A program made the translations under genes and the position numbers. A stretch of DNA of 64,000 nucleotides from Magnaporthiopsis rhizophila (taxonomy: Eukaryota; Ascomycota; Sordariomycetes; Magnaporthales; Magnaporthaceae), in the NCBI GenBank assembly GCA_003049465.1, contig PYSS01000087.1:1-64000 (forward strand), written 5' to 3'. Positions 21,854 through 34,309 of the stretch are shown one piece after another. A model generated the notes under the pieces. It worked only from the letters and a program-made list of their open reading frames with translations. It searched no databases and had not been told where the DNA came from. The number at the start of each line of letters is the position of its first letter. Positions within the stretch are counted from its first letter, which is position 1.

Positions 21854-24351
21854 CGTGGCGGGAGGTGTACGGCTGCAGGTGACCGCCAGGGTCGGCCGGG
21901 TAGGCGGGCCTGGGCCAGCCGTGGCGGTATCGGATCCGGCGAAGAACGGCGAGAGTCCGAGGTCGGGAAGGGTCCGGGCTTGGGTATGGGAATCCGTCGG
22001 TTGGGTAGGATAGTTGATCGAGAAGACGCAATGGATTGGCCGCGCTCGGCCGCACGGTTTTCGAGGTGTACAAGTGCCGGGTTTCCGAGGGAGGCTGCGA
22101 GGAAAGGGTGGCAGGGGCCGATTGGACAGGCGTCAGTCGGGAGAAGGCTGTCGGCGGAATGTGACGGCTAGACCGAGTAAGGTTTGTGTTGGCGGCTCAC
22201 TAAGCCATCAACACGCACCCTAGCAGTTGGTGGCGCGCTGAATCAGGGCGCACCAGAAGGCAAAGGCCGATTGATTGATTTCAGCTGGGTTGTAGGTGTT
22301 GGGTTTGTGGTCTCGTTCGGTCCCATCAAATGCCGTGCCAAAACGCCCGAGGCTGAAATTGTGTGCGTTCCAGTTGCGGCGTTGAGCGACGAGGCCAGCG
22401 TTTGCTTTACCAAACCTCGACGAGCGGAGCAAAGCAGCCTTTCCGTGGTCCGTGCACGCCCAATCCCCGCCGAAACTCACGTTGGGAGGCGGCAACCATC
22501 AAGGTGTCGATCCGATCACGTCATCCTTACCCGACGCCGATTTCTCTGCTTCGTCTCGCAGAAGAAGCCGTACCAGGTACCATTGTAGAGGCTTGCATAT
22601 CAACTCTCGTGCTGTTTTTGTTCACTCACGTCCAGTTTTCCTAGTGCAGACAAAAACCACAGCATCATGCACCGGCTGGGCATGTGATTCGTTGCAGCTT
22701 GGAGCCTTGATCACGTGTATCCCCGGCTGCTTGGGCCAAGTAGCGGGCGCCCGTGGATCGTCTTGCATGGTCAGCCCAGTCGGTCGATCGGTGAGAGCGC
22801 CTGGGGGTGCCGGGCCGCTCTGAAATATTGTTTTCATCGTCAATATGCATATCGATCCTCCCAGCTCCCCCTTTTGAGGCGGTGTGAATGATTCACAGCC
22901 TGCTCCGACTTGACGTTGAGTACAACTATGGCGTCGGTGCGACAAGGAGAGGGCTGACGGCGATGTCCTTTGCCATGGAGGTCTAAGCTATCCATCCCTA
23001 TCGCCCAGCGCCAACGCGCATTCCTTGCTGTCGGGCACCAATTGTAATGAGGTGTGTGGCCTTGTCCAGGGGCCAGGTCTTTCCGGGAAGCCAGCTCTGG
23101 AGTCATCCGATCCACCTTGGTCGGTCAAGTAATGCGGACTCCGCCCATGGCATGCAACTTGGCTGCGCGGTCAAGCTGACCTCAGGACATTGCCGCACCA
23201 GGACCAATACCGTCGCGACGTCGAACACATGCTGCATGGACTCGGCTGACCGGCAACAGGAAAAGCCCGCGTCGTCAGCCTCCCCCTATTACCATATAGA
23301 TACCTATCCATGGCGTATGCCCCGCGCCCAATGGGATTTCCACCGATTAACGTCAATTGCTTGCGAGAACTTGTCCTCGAATTCATTTTGGGTTATCCGA
23401 GACATAAAACGAAACAAATCTCCATCACTCGAGCCAGTCGTAGTGAGCAAAGCAGCACTCCCCCGCCACGCAGCGCCAAGAAGACGCAACCTAGCCCGAA
23501 CTTATCTTTTTTCCTCTCGCCCCTTTCAGTTCAACCACACACGTGCGGCTTTGGCTAGCGGCGTGCCCGGTTGGCTGTTGCTTTTTCGTCCGCACAGGCG
23601 CCGAAAGAAATTTTCTGTTCTTTCCAATTTAGAGTTTGCTGAAGCTCCTGTCAATCGTTCACGATAGCACAGCAGTGAGGGGCGGCTCCAGCGTCGTGCA
23701 TTCAGGCCACATTCCCAGTCCGTCGCTCCCCTCCTCCGGCAGACGCCGGCCGCGGGCCTGCACAAGCCTAAGTCCCGACGCCAGCGCCCAACAGCGAGCT
23801 GCCCGGTCTGTGGCTAGGTGGGAAGCAAGTTGCATCGGGTTTGGCCTCCGCAACGAGGGCCAGCCATCTCCCGTTCCGGCCGTCTTCCAGCTCTCGGCAA
23901 CGTCGCACGCTGCAGCTAGAAGCGCTGGCGGTCTTCCGTTTCTGGCAGCCCGCGCTGTTTCGCCCAACTACCGCCGCCGCGACTGGGCTGCTGACCCGGA
24001 GAGAGCCCGATCTGCAGCCTGCCTGCGGTTCGCCGTGTCCGCACCTTGGTGGATAACTGGATATCGTCATCCCCGTCGCCTCCTGCACCCTGCGGCATCT
24101 GCTGCTGCCCTGGCCCAATCACCATCTTTGTGTTTGCGGACGAGTCCACTAGGCGGACGCGAAAATCCACTTCCCCCACGACCCTCTTTATCGTGGCGCC
24201 TTCGAAAAATTCGAGAAGGAAACGAGACGGGGAGACGCGGAGTGAGAGGGCCAGAGGAGGTAAAAAGAAAAGAAAAAAAAGGAAACGAAAAAAAAAAAGA
24301 AAGAGGGCAAAAACACCGGTCCACCTGGGACCCTGGAATGCAATGACCTAG
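21854..24351. other. Divergent intergenic region, vid28 / preg
   Basis: About 2.5 kb between two divergently transcribed genes. No gene supported. The last 100 bp before the preg start are purine-rich (A/G runs at 24258-24306), as is common in fungal 5' leaders. Frames such as 23047-23667 and 23636-24346 overlap each other and match nothing I know. Confidence 0.5.
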
Positions 24352-25793
24352 GTGGGGATCATGTTGACTCGATCTCCAGTTCACCCGCGGTCTTCCAATG
24401 CGTCGCCCAACTTCCACGCCTTCCACTATGCGCCCGCACTACCCTCGCACCACTCGTCCCCGCCCCGGCTTTCCGCCGCTTTTCAGCGGCGCCAGTCCGC
24501 AGCCTCGTCAATCGCCAGTCCCGGCTCCGGTCCCACCTCGAGCTCCGGCTTCGGCCCGCCGCCCGAGTTGGGCTCTACATCGGCTACATCACCGGCGGTA
24601 GCAGCGGCGGCGGCGGCACCAGCCCAAGTAGCAGCAGTCTCAACAGCGGCGTTCCCGACTCGCGGCACCTCCTCCCCATCGGTCGCGCCCTCCAAGAGCC
24701 GCTATGTGGCAGTCGACGCCTCTACCCAGTACTCGCCCATGGAGCCTATCAACTACCTGGCCACCCTACATGCAAAACAAAACTTGCTCTCGACCCCGAC
24801 CGAGCTGCCACCCACGCCGGGCCCGAAGCCGATGACTCCTGGAGTAGAACAGGGCGTCGCGGTCCCGGCCCCCGCCCGAGCGTCCGCACACCCCACGGGC
24901 ACCATAGCAAATGGCGCGACACCGACGGCGTCAAAGTCTAATGATGATACTACCCAGGCCGTGTCCGCCGCCGCCAAGGCTATCATGTCTCCTGGCAAGA
25001 GACGAAACTCCCAGACCGTCGCCTCGGCGAGTGACGATCCTGCCACGCAAAGCCCCATCATCCGACCCAAACGCGCAAAATCCGAAAAGGCCCCACCAAA
25101 AGTTTTGCCGGAGAGATATGAGCTGTGCCCAACCGAGGACGTGGTGGTACTCATCGCACACATGCTTGGGGAGCTTATAGAGACGAATGACGCGCTCGCG
25201 CTGAAGTCTGGGCACCTCACAAGATTTCACTCAAGGTAGGAGCTAGATGGGACAAGTGAGGTGCCGCTCTGCGGGATATTTTGCGCGGGCAAGCTGACGG
25301 AAATCTCACTATTTTTTTTGCGCTATATAGGACTGCGCCGGGAATTTCAGTACTCGAATACCTCCACCGCCTGGCCAAGCACGCCACACTGTCGCCGCCG
25401 CTCCTGCTCTCGATGGTCTATTACATCGATCGCCTCTGCGCCCTCTATCCCGACTTCACGATCAACACACTGACCGTGCACCGGTTCCTTATAACCGCGG
25501 CTACGGTGGCCGCCAAGGGCCTTTCGGACCTCTTCTGGAACAACACGACGTATGCGCGGGTGGGAGGAGTCCGAGTCGCCGAGCTGAAGCTGCTGGAGCT
25601 GGAGTTTCTCTACCGGGTGGACTGGAAGATCGTCCCCAACCCGGAGGTGCTCGTTGCTTACTACAAGGGACTGATCGAGCGGTGCCCTGGTTACATCCTG
25701 CAGGGCGAACGGATGCCCGAGGATGATGACGACGATATAATAGACGACGAGGATGAAGCGGATGGCGACCCTGAAGATGATGAAGAAGAGTAA
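24352..25793 (+). CDS. preg: Pho80-like cyclin PREG
   Basis: Regulatory cyclin of the phosphate-sensing cyclin/CDK pair (Pho80-Pho85 in yeast, PREG-PGOV in Neurospora), which holds the phosphate-response transcription factor in the cytoplasm when phosphate is ample. Two exons: 24352-25235 and 25331-25793, with a 95-bp intron (GTAGGA...ATATAG), giving 448 residues. The first 220 residues are Ser/Pro/Ala-rich and disordered, with KSRYVAVDASTQYSP. The cyclin box (about 255-400) contains AHMLGELIETND, ISVLEYLHRLAKHATLSPPL, YYIDRLC, FLITAATVAAKGLSD, YARVGGVRVAELKLLELEFL and RVDWKIV, diagnostic of this family. The last 25 residues are almost all Asp/Glu. Start could be ATG 24352 or the Met three codons later. 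Confidence 0.92.
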
Positions 25794-26062
25794 AGAGGAT
25801 TTATTGCCCGGATGGTCACCGGGGGACACCATGCCATAATAATGTCCATCGGACAGCCGAAGGCTCCGCTATAACGTGTAGGGCTGCCCATCCCAGAGAG
25901 ATTGGGATTAGAATTAATCCCCAAGAGAATGACAGTGGCTTCGGGATCACATATATATGGAGCCGGGACGGATCCCATGTTGGGTCGAGGTCTGTCAGAA
26001 CAGATATACCCAGACTATTGTTAAAATCTCACAATTCGCACTTGTTATACAGCCCTGTCTGC

Positions 26063-26103
<41 letters not shown>

Positions 26104-26551
26104 CTCAGGATAGATCGCAGGAGTTTCAAGAGCGGGACCCCTGGTCGTCGCGACCTGTCAGATTGCTGGTTCGTTGGGGACGCTGAGGCGGCGGATGGGA
26201 GGGCGTTTATCATTAAAGGTGATATTTGGGAACAATGGAAATTCTGTAGGTACCTATGCCAGATGCTGTAGATGCAAGCGAGTTGTGTTGAAAACGACAT
26301 GGAGCCGTTGGGTGGATCCCTCGTGTGCCCCACTGTGAACCGAACCACAGCGCTGATCTGTCCAAGCAAGCGGCGTCGATCAAAAGACGACCAAGCATTC
26401 AACAGCACAACACCAACTGTCGAAGAACCCGGACATATCGGACTACGGACAGATACCTCGAAATCTGTGCAGCTTCCGAGCAGCGCGATCCCCGCCCACC
26501 TCGCCGCCACAAGCCGACGCATCTCGCATTCAGCACAGTCACAGAACGGCC
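25794..26551. other. Intergenic with a 40-T homopolymer
   Basis: Between preg and emc10. An uninterrupted T run occupies 26064-26103, unusually long for an assembled nuclear sequence. A GTAGGTACCT motif lies near 26247. No gene seen. Confidence 0.6.
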
Positions 26552-27339
26552 ATGCGGAGTCTACAACTCCTCCTCGGGGGTCTCCTCGCGGCATCCTCGT
26601 CGCTGGTCCGAGCCGAGCCGCAGACGGCATCTATATATATACAGCCCATCGGCATCAGCAGTCCACCGCCGACGCTCCTCGCCGAGATCACATTCGACCT
26701 CTCGCCATCCTCCTCCTCCTCCTCGGACGATAGCGACGGGGCAGCATCAGCAGCAGCAGCCGAGGCCGAGCTTGGCAGCGACGGCGGCGCAATAAAAGCG
26801 GCGGTGACGGCCTTTGAGGCGCCGGAGCTGCCGGATGACGAAACCACAGCAGGATCACCCTCGCCGTTGGTCCGGATTGGGGTCTACGACGCCGCGGCGG
26901 GGCGCTGGGCGTCGTCGACGTCGGTCGCGTCGGCCGAGAGCTTCGGGCGCGGGTACGCGCCGCACTTTGTGCTGACAGTGCTGGACGCCGGCAAGGGCAA
27001 GGACAAGGGCGAGGTGGCCGTGGTCGGGGCGGCGTGCAGGGGCGTGCGCGTGGACGCCGGGGCGACGAGGGACTTTGGCCCGCAGTCGGTCGTGGTGCTC
27101 GCAGGCCGCGGCAGGCAGCCCGCGCTCAACAGGCCCGTCGTGCTGAGCGCCGAGGGGAAGCAGGTGCCGCCTGTGGAGGAGAAGACGCTGCTGCAGAAGT
27201 ATGTTGAGCCTGGGCGCCGCTCTTACTACTCCTTGGGAGGCAAGATGCTAACGTTTTGTATCGCACTACCGACAGGTACTGGTGGCTGGCTGCGCTTTTG
27301 GTCTTTCTCCTGGTTACGGGCGGAGGGGAGGGCAAATAG
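26552..27339 (+). CDS. emc10: ER membrane complex subunit EMC10
   Basis: Subunit of the ER membrane protein complex, which inserts tail-anchored and multipass membrane proteins. Two exons: 26552-27198 and 27276-27339 (77-bp intron, GTATGT...GACAG), giving 236 residues. A signal peptide is visible (MRSLQLLLGGLLAASSSLVRA), followed by a lumenal domain with an Asp/Ser insert (about 55-75). Then comes the family-typical end: RPVVLSAEGKQVPPVEEKTL, LQKYWW and a single transmembrane helix (LAALLVFLLV) closing in TGGGEGK. The intron falls inside the KYWW motif, and without it the frame runs into an unrelated tail. The match rests on overall architecture plus the juxtamembrane KYWW-TM-GGG ending. Confidence 0.8.
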
Positions 27340-27952
27340 AGTCCGTGACTCTGCGATACGACCATATACTGGGGAAACCGACCGTACATGTGAAGACGAC
27401 CCTTTCGTTGGGCGTTTATGGGAGCATGGCATTGTCTGTGTACAGGTACTTTCTCAATAGATATTTGGCCCATTTTTGACGTAGCGACGTCTTGGTTTGA
27501 TTTTACCGCCCAAACATTGTGGTCGATGTAGGGCGAGGATTTATTGTATCTGCTCAAGGCAAATTCGAGCATGATGGCCTGGACTCTGGACTTTGACGCC
27601 TTGCCGTGATATACCAGTTCCTGATCTGCTCCCTGTCAGTCGCAGGAGCTTAGACCAGTCACAGCGGGCAAGCGGTGACGGCGGACCCACAGCAAACTCC
27701 GCCGCGCTAGGCGGAAAATACAAAAGGCGACCGAATCGAGCTGCTGGGTCAACCAAAAGTGGGCAGCTCCCGCGGCATCGCCTCACCTCCCGCCGCGCGA
27801 CAAAAACATCCGTCCTCTTCCCACAACCTTTCCACTTTTTTCCCATACACCACACTGCATAAACAAAACCACAGCATAACTCCCATTCGCGACCCGGTCG
27901 AGCTTCCAGACCAGCCCTCTTCTATCCGAAACCAAGCCACGCATCCTTCACA

Positions 27953-28531
27953 ATGGCTGGCGAGAACGGCAACGGCGTCGCTGCGCCTGGCGCCCCCGCC
28001 ACCGATGCGGCTGCCGAGTCCAAGGGCAAGGGAAAGGCCGTCGCCGAGAACGTTCCTCAGGACACCGAGATGGACGAGGATGACGATGATGATGACGAGG
28101 AGGCTGACGATGTAAGCCTTTGTTCCCGCAACCTCTCACTTCGGCGTAATCCTCTTTTGTGTTTGCGCGCCGCGGTACTTGGGCCTTGAGTATTAGTTTT
28201 GCTAACAATTGCGTTCATGTATCCAGGCCGCCGGGGAAGCCGGTTAGTAATACCCTCCGTTGACTGTCGACAACCCATTCTTCCCACCAGCCCCACTTCC
28301 TTTGCTCGATGTGCCCCGTATCTGACCATGGTATTTCCAACAACAGAGGACGTCGAGGAGGAGGACGGCATGGAGGAGATCAACGTCGAGAACGTGATCG
28401 GCCGCCGCACCCGCGGTCGCGTCATCGACTTCGCCAAGGCGGCGCAGGAGCAGAACATCAACGTCGACGACGAAGACGAGGATGAGGACGACGACTTTGA
28501 GGACCCGGACGAGAAGATGGATGAGGACTAA
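27953..28531 (+). CDS. chz1: Histone H2A.Z-specific chaperone Chz1
   Basis: Nuclear chaperone that hands H2A.Z-H2B dimers to the SWR1 remodeller. Three exons: 27953-28111, 28227-28242 and 28347-28531, giving 119 residues. The middle exon is only 16 nt (codes AAGEA with one extra base), bounded by CCAG and GTTAGT. An acidic run (EMDEDDDDDDEEADD) precedes the Chz motif (MEEINVENVIGRRTRGRVID, then FAKAAQE), and an acidic C-terminus follows. Size and domain order match known Chz1 proteins. Without the microexon the Chz motif would not be joined in frame, which supports the model. Confidence 0.9.
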
Positions 28532-29728
28532 ATCGACTTTTCCGTCTCGGCAAGCCTTGGTTGGTGGCGTCAAAAAATGGTTTATGCGGATGGCAGGCAT
28601 GGGGTTGTTTTCCTCTTCTTTTTCTTCTCATGCTTTGATACGAAAGTACATAACGCCATGGATGATGATCTGAAGCTATATCGGCGGATTAGATCCTTAT
28701 CACACCAGCTCGGTTACCTTCTCTGTTTATGGAGGCACGAATAGACATCTGCTGTGGAACCCAGGATGAATCAAGAGCTTTTGGTGCTAGACGCGTGAGT
28801 GGCTCGTCTGTACATGTAACGCCCTTTGTTTCCGTCTAGTCGATTGTTGGCGTGCTTCTGGACTAGTCTCCCATCAGCGCAGCGTCACTGCCGTGCACTT
28901 GTGATTGAGGGTCAATGTCACACATCAGTCTTGTCGACGTATCCGATCTCGACCAGCCACCAGGTCAACCTATACACGAAACAAATCACTCGAGTTCGGC
29001 CAGCCGCGCCTGAGCTGGGAGTGGACGGCAGCAGCAATTGATCCCATTGTGCAGCTCAGCTGCAACAATGGAGCAATAGGAGGCAGTGGGGGAATTTTGC
29101 GGGGAAGCATCCTCCAACTCACGGCCCTCCTTCCAACCAGACCGCCATGAATCGGCAGTCGGTCACACCACCAAGACCAAAACCACCACCTAATACCACC
29201 CGACACACACACTGGGCTGGCCGCAGATTCTCGACTGTCCGAGAGTCCGGACATGCACGCGCATGGGTTGCTGCGAGGTTGGACAGTGCTTCGAGCCGGT
29301 CGCCTTTTGGATGCAGGCCTGATGGCTCCCGCCTTTCCCTAGCCTCCCCGCCCGCCCATTGCATTCTCTTCTCGGCCTGGCTGGCGTCACATGCTGAATC
29401 GCTGACACCAGGACATCGAGCTTGACACTCGTAACAGTCTGGGGTGCAGCAAACCTCCGCCTTCTTTCATCTTTTAAACCTAGGTTGGTTCTCGCCCGCC
29501 GACGGGCCCGGCCGTCTTTTCTCCGCATTTTTTTCTATTGTTAAGTTTTGTTCGGGCATTATCAAACGGACTGCATCATCTGGCTTGCATACATTTGCTC
29601 TGGTATTTCTTAAGCTCGGCCGTCCCCACCACCTCATCGCAGCGTGGCACCGCCACCACCCTCTCCTCCCACCTTCAAGCAGCACCACAACCGGCGAGTC
29701 GTCCGCCCCGCCGAGGCGGATCTCCTCG
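28532..29728. other. Intergenic, no gene seen
   Basis: About 1.2 kb between chz1 and the RING gene, including its probable 5' leader. The RING-gene frame is open upstream to 29444, but those residues look like leader sequence. Confidence 0.4.
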
Positions 29729-32264
29729 ATGTCTGCCCTGATCCCCAACCTGGTGCCCAGCTTCATCGTCGAACCAGTGCTCCGACAGGCCCGTCGATTC
29801 TCCCGCGGAAGCTTTGCCAGCCCCGCCGCGCCGTCTCCCAGCGCGGACCCGACAGCCAGCGCATCGTCTCCATTGTCGGCGCAGCAGGAAGACGGAGATC
29901 AGCAGGGCGGCGGCAGCGGTAGTGTTGGCGCGGTTGGTCAGGGCCAGCTGTTGGAAGGACACACCGAGGATGCAGGTGGTCAGGACCCGTCCATTGCTGC
30001 TGTTGACAGAGGCCTAGGCCCACAGCCTTCATCATCATCTCCTAATCGATCGCTTTCAGATCGCTTGGCGCCCGGCCCTCCACGCCCGACATCGCCAACG
30101 TCACAGACCCCGCCCTCCGCTTCGTCGGCGCATGGTGCTCGAGAATCACCACTAGAGGAAGCATCTTCCCGCCAACAATACCACTCTGCCGAACAAGCGA
30201 CGGCCTCTCTGGGGATGGCCGCGGCGCAGCGAGATCCGATAGCAACCCAAGATGGAGTCCCGGCGCCCTCGGCTGCAGTCAGCGCCAACGATGGCACGAT
30301 ATCGTCGATGCCGCAGGAGTACCTGAGGCCAGAGGCGCTGCCCGAGGATGACGGCATGGGCCCCCTGAGACGGCGCATCCTAGAAATACACTCACGCCCT
30401 ATACCTGCCACCGAAAAGGCGCAGCTGCTACACAGCATGTTCACGGAAGGCTACAAGCGATCAAGGCAGGATATCCAGGAACAACAGAAGAAGAAGCGCG
30501 TATCTTCCCACTCCTCGCACTCAGGCACATCTGAGGGGGGCGGGAACGGCGTGCTGTACGAGCAAGCTGCACCACAGGGCCCGCTCGAGTCGCTCAAGTT
30601 CTGGCAGCTGTCACTGGGCGAGTCATCGACGCCGCCGCGCTTCCTGCTGACTGAGGACGACCTAAAACCAACCTATGCGCCAATGGAACAGCGGCACCGG
30701 GGCCGACACGGGACAGGCAGCGGGATCTTCTGGCCCAACGGGGAGTTTAACATCAGCAGTAGCAGCGGTAGCAGCAGCGGGCCGCAGCAGCAGGAGCCGC
30801 AGCACATGGGCTGCGAGCACTACCGGCGGAATGTCAAGCTGCAGTGCAACACGTGCCAGAAGTGGTATACGTGCCGGCTCTGCCATGACGAGGCTGAGGA
30901 TCACGCGCTCCCGCGCAAGGAGACCAAGAACATGCTATGCATGCCCTGCGGCTATGCGCAGAAGGCGGGCGACGAGTGCGTCAGGTGCGGGAGGCTGGCC
31001 GCCCGCTACTACTGCGGCGTCTGCAAGCTCTGGAACGACGACCCCGACGCAAGCACGTACCACTGCGATGGGTGCGGTATCTGCAGGGTCGGCGCAGGGC
31101 TGGGGAAGGACTTCTTCCACTGCAAGGTGTGTATCAAGCTTCTGGTGTCTGCCCTCTTGTGTGCGACTGATATAACCAGACCCCGACTGACCAACCGCAT
31201 AAAATGGCGAAACTGGACAGAGCTGTGGCATTTGCATCGCCATCGAGACCAAGGACTCGCACCGATGCCGTGAGGGTGCCATGGACTGCAACTGCCCCAT
31301 CTGCGGCGAGTACATGTTCACGTCTACGAAACGCATGATACACATGAACCCTTGCCGGCACCTGATTCACAAGCGGTGCTACGAGCAGCACATGCTCACA
31401 TCGTACAAGTGCCCCATTTGCAGCAAGAGCACACGCAACATGGAGTCCCTCTTCCGCAAGTGGGATCAGAACATCGCGGAGCAGCCCATGCCGCCAGAGT
31501 GGGCGGCCGCCCGCGCCATCATCTACTGCAACGACTGCGAGGCCAAGAGCCAGACGCTGTACCATTGGGTCGGCCTCAAGTGCAGCATCTGCAAGGGCTA
31601 CAACACGCGAGAAGTCCAGATATTGAACGCGCCTGGTTCCGGCCCGTCGACGACTGGGGCAGCGCCCCCGCCAGGAGAAGGCGATTCGGCAGCCGGGACG
31701 CCGTTGACCACTGCTGGTGGGGAGGAAGCTGGTGCTAGTGCGGCGTCAGCAGCGACGGAGACGGCGGCGGCAATATTAGTAGCACCGGCAGCACTAGCGG
31801 TAGGGGCGGCACCGCCAGATACGGCACATCGCTCCTCGGCCTCCTCCGGGCCCAGAGACATCGCACAGCCCCGGAGGAGCGTGAGCCACATGCCGGGGGC
31901 GTCGGTCGGAGGAATGCGGACGACGCTCCCCGTGCAGCCGCCGGAGCGATACGCGCGGTCTCTGTCGCCCACGCCCGTCTTCCCGGAAATCGAGGGCGAC
32001 CCCGAGGGTTCGATAATGGACGACGATGACGATGACGGACGCAACGATGACATGCTCGACTTTGACTTTTGGAGCCGGGTGGGTCTGGGTAGGCTCGGCG
32101 GCTCCGAGATGCGTCTGTTTGGTGATGCAGGAGAGAGTCATGACGATGTTGATGACGACGAGGACGACTCTGAGGATGATGACGATGAGAGCTCCGAGGA
32201 GGGCGACCCTCGGGAAGACGAGGAAGATGACGATAACGAGATCACGCTCTTCGGCCATCGGTAG
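29729..32264 (+). CDS. CHY/CTCHY/RING-H2 E3 ubiquitin ligase (RCHY1/Pirh2 type)
   Basis: Ubiquitin ligase with the full Pirh2 zinc architecture. Two exons: 29729-31126 and 31221-32264 (94-bp intron, GTGTGT...GACAG), giving 813 residues. A long Ser/Pro-rich disordered N-terminus (1-355) precedes the CHY finger (from GCEHYRRNVKLQCNTCQKW, about 360). The CTCHY finger follows (YYCGVCKLWNDDPDASTYHC, continuing across the intron as HCK-SCGICIA). The RING-H2 (CPICGEYMF...HLIHKRCYEQH...CPIC) lies at about 490-535 and the terminal zinc ribbon (YCNDCEAKS...LKCSICKGYNT) at about 567-597. The last 80 residues are highly acidic. The N- and C-terminal extensions make it about three times the animal protein's length. 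Start chosen at MSALIPNLVPSF; an in-frame ATG at 29444 would add 95 residues. If the intron is kept, the frame stops at 31273 before the RING. Confidence 0.92.
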
Positions 32265-33080
32265 GCTTGCCCAATGACCACTTGGATGTGGACGCGGGGT
32301 TGGATCCTGGGAGTTACGAAGGGGTACGGATACCCATTCATGAGCCGTCTCTGTGGCTGTGGATGCTTGATAATCGAGCACGCTGGATTATGGTAGGGGC
32401 TGTACGGCTCCCTTTACGTGATAAGAATGCTTTTCATGGTGTGGCTTGTGTTTGGTGTTATTCGGGGCGTTTTTGTGCTTTGTCGTCGAGTGATCGAGTG
32501 GGTGATGGTGAGGAGTTTGCAAGGTTGACGGGCCGGCGAAGGACAACATAATTGGAAAACAAGAAGTAGAGGAAATAGCACCAAATGAATATCGCACTTG
32601 GAGGGTTCCCGCTTGTGGCTTGGCTGTGGACGCGGAATGATGTGTTTGGATCATGTTCGCTTTCTGTGGGCAACCTGATGGACGCACTCGGCCTTTCGAC
32701 AACTGAAACCTCCCGCCATTATTTTTATTGTAAGGAGGTTCTCGGGGGACGAGTTCTACATGCTTGGTAGACCGAGCTCACCCTTTGAAGACGCAGACAT
32801 GGGGAGCAAGCCCGAGTAGCGATAGATGAACGTGAGAAGAAGGGAGAAATCGGCATATCGTGGAGTTGTGGACGGAATAGTTTGGATACATGGTGTGTAC
32901 GCCGTACACTGCATCACCAAGGATATCTGCCGATATTATGGTCCTTTTGTTGCCAAAGCCCAGGATCGAAGCACTCCGACCTCGGAAAACGACATGCAAA
33001 AGAAGAGAAAAAGTCCATGACGACGAAGAAGAGCAAAAAAAAAAAAAAAAAAAAAAGCCACCTAGACGGACGGGCGGGCC
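32265..33080. other. Intergenic, no gene seen
   Basis: Convergent gap between the RING gene and mzt1. Contains an A run at 33036-33056 and nothing recognisable otherwise. Confidence 0.5.
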
Positions 33081-33502
33081 CTATTTCCTCCGACTCCCCG
33101 CGGCGGCGGCGACCTGCGCGGCAGTCGCCTCCTGGCCCTGTTTCCGGAGCTCCTTGACGACAGCCTGTTTTTTTTTTTTTTTCCGTTTGGTTTGGTTCGT
33201 CGTGAAAGTTAGGATGGAAAGGCCGAGAGAGGATATATGGTGCATAGGGAGACAGAAAAACTCACGGCGAGGGCCTCGGGACTGACGCCGTTTTCAATCA
33301 TGGATATGCAGACCGAGAGTGTTCTGCGGTCCAGGTGGCAGTTCTATTTTGGTTCCATGGTGTGGTTGGTTCAGCAGGTCGTTTGATTAGGGGGGCAAGA
33401 AAAGACGGGGAACGGACGGACCAGGATGGTGGAAATCTCGTGCAGGATGTCGACGGCCGACTGCGCCGCTGCCTGCTTTTCTCGCCTGTCTTCGCCGGGC
33501 AT
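33081..33502 (-). CDS. mzt1: Mitotic-spindle organizing protein 1 (MOZART1)
   Basis: Small subunit of the gamma-tubulin complex that recruits it to spindle pole bodies. Three tiny exons: 33502-33422, 33343-33266 and 33164-33081, giving 80 residues; the introns are 78 and 101 bp. All exons are phase 0: MPGEDRREKQAAAQSAVDIL then HEISTIL; NCHLDRRTLSVCISMIENGV then SPEALA; AVVKELRKQGQEATAAQ to the end. HEISTIL, LDRRTL and CISMIENGV-PEALA are the family hallmark. Length fits MZT1 of other fungi. The first donor is GTCCGT, weaker than its neighbours, but the protein match fixes it. A T run of 15 bases precedes the last acceptor. No single long frame reveals this gene. Confidence 0.93.
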
Positions 33503-34309
33503 CTTTGTTCTGTGCTTTGTCTGCTGGGAGGTTGTGTCGAGATGCAGATGCTTCGTGGTTTGGTTTGTGTCGAGCTGTGGTGCATTGGAAGTGGCAGGGA
33601 GCGACGCGCTGAATGCAGCAAAATTCCGGTAGGCGCCAATTGGGGGTTTCATTCCTTCGTGCTTAAACTTGCCCAAATATTTTCGCACCCAACGACGCCC
33701 GCTTGGCACAAACCTGGTGGGCCGACGCGGGCCATCGATTGATCGGCTTCTTGCACCCTCCCGTTTTTACTCATCGGCTATCAAGCAGGAAAAAGCTTCA
33801 TTCACATTCCCCGGGTATGTAGAGCCGTGCGAAGAGTTGCAGGGGCAGCTTTCGAGGCAGCACGGTGCCATAGTGGCAGCCACCAGTCACTACCCGAACC
33901 TGGGTTTGGAGCAGGCTGCTCGGATGGGTAGGGTCGCCAAGCCAAACGGCTGCGACGCAGCTTCAATGTCTTCACCCCAAACAGCTTGCCCGTGACCCGC
34001 TCCGGCAGATCTGGAGCTGTGTCCACACCTTAATACAGCGATGCAAGCGCTGGGGGCTACCATTACAGTTGTAACCGACATGGATCGAATAAAATGCCAA
34101 GAGCGAGCAAGAATCGAAACTCGATTTAGACTAAAAAGAATGCGAAAATTCCAACGCGGTTATAAAAAAGTGCATCATGTATGTTGTTTCAAACTAAGTT
34201 TGTTGCAAAAACTTCCAATAACCTTTATAAGCCAAATCTCCTAACAACAGCAGCCGGGACGAAAGTCCAGGCACTTCCTCGTGTAACCATCAAGACCCAC
34301 CCAACGAGC
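33503..34309. other. Left border of the metabolic island, no gene seen
   Basis: Between mzt1 and the aba3-like gene (3' side). The half next to aba3 (34030-34250) turns AT-richer. No frame is convincing. Confidence 0.4.

Noticed and set aside
23047..24346. Plus-strand frames before preg (206 and 236 codons)
   Set aside because: They overlap each other, lack motifs and sit in what is most likely the preg leader.
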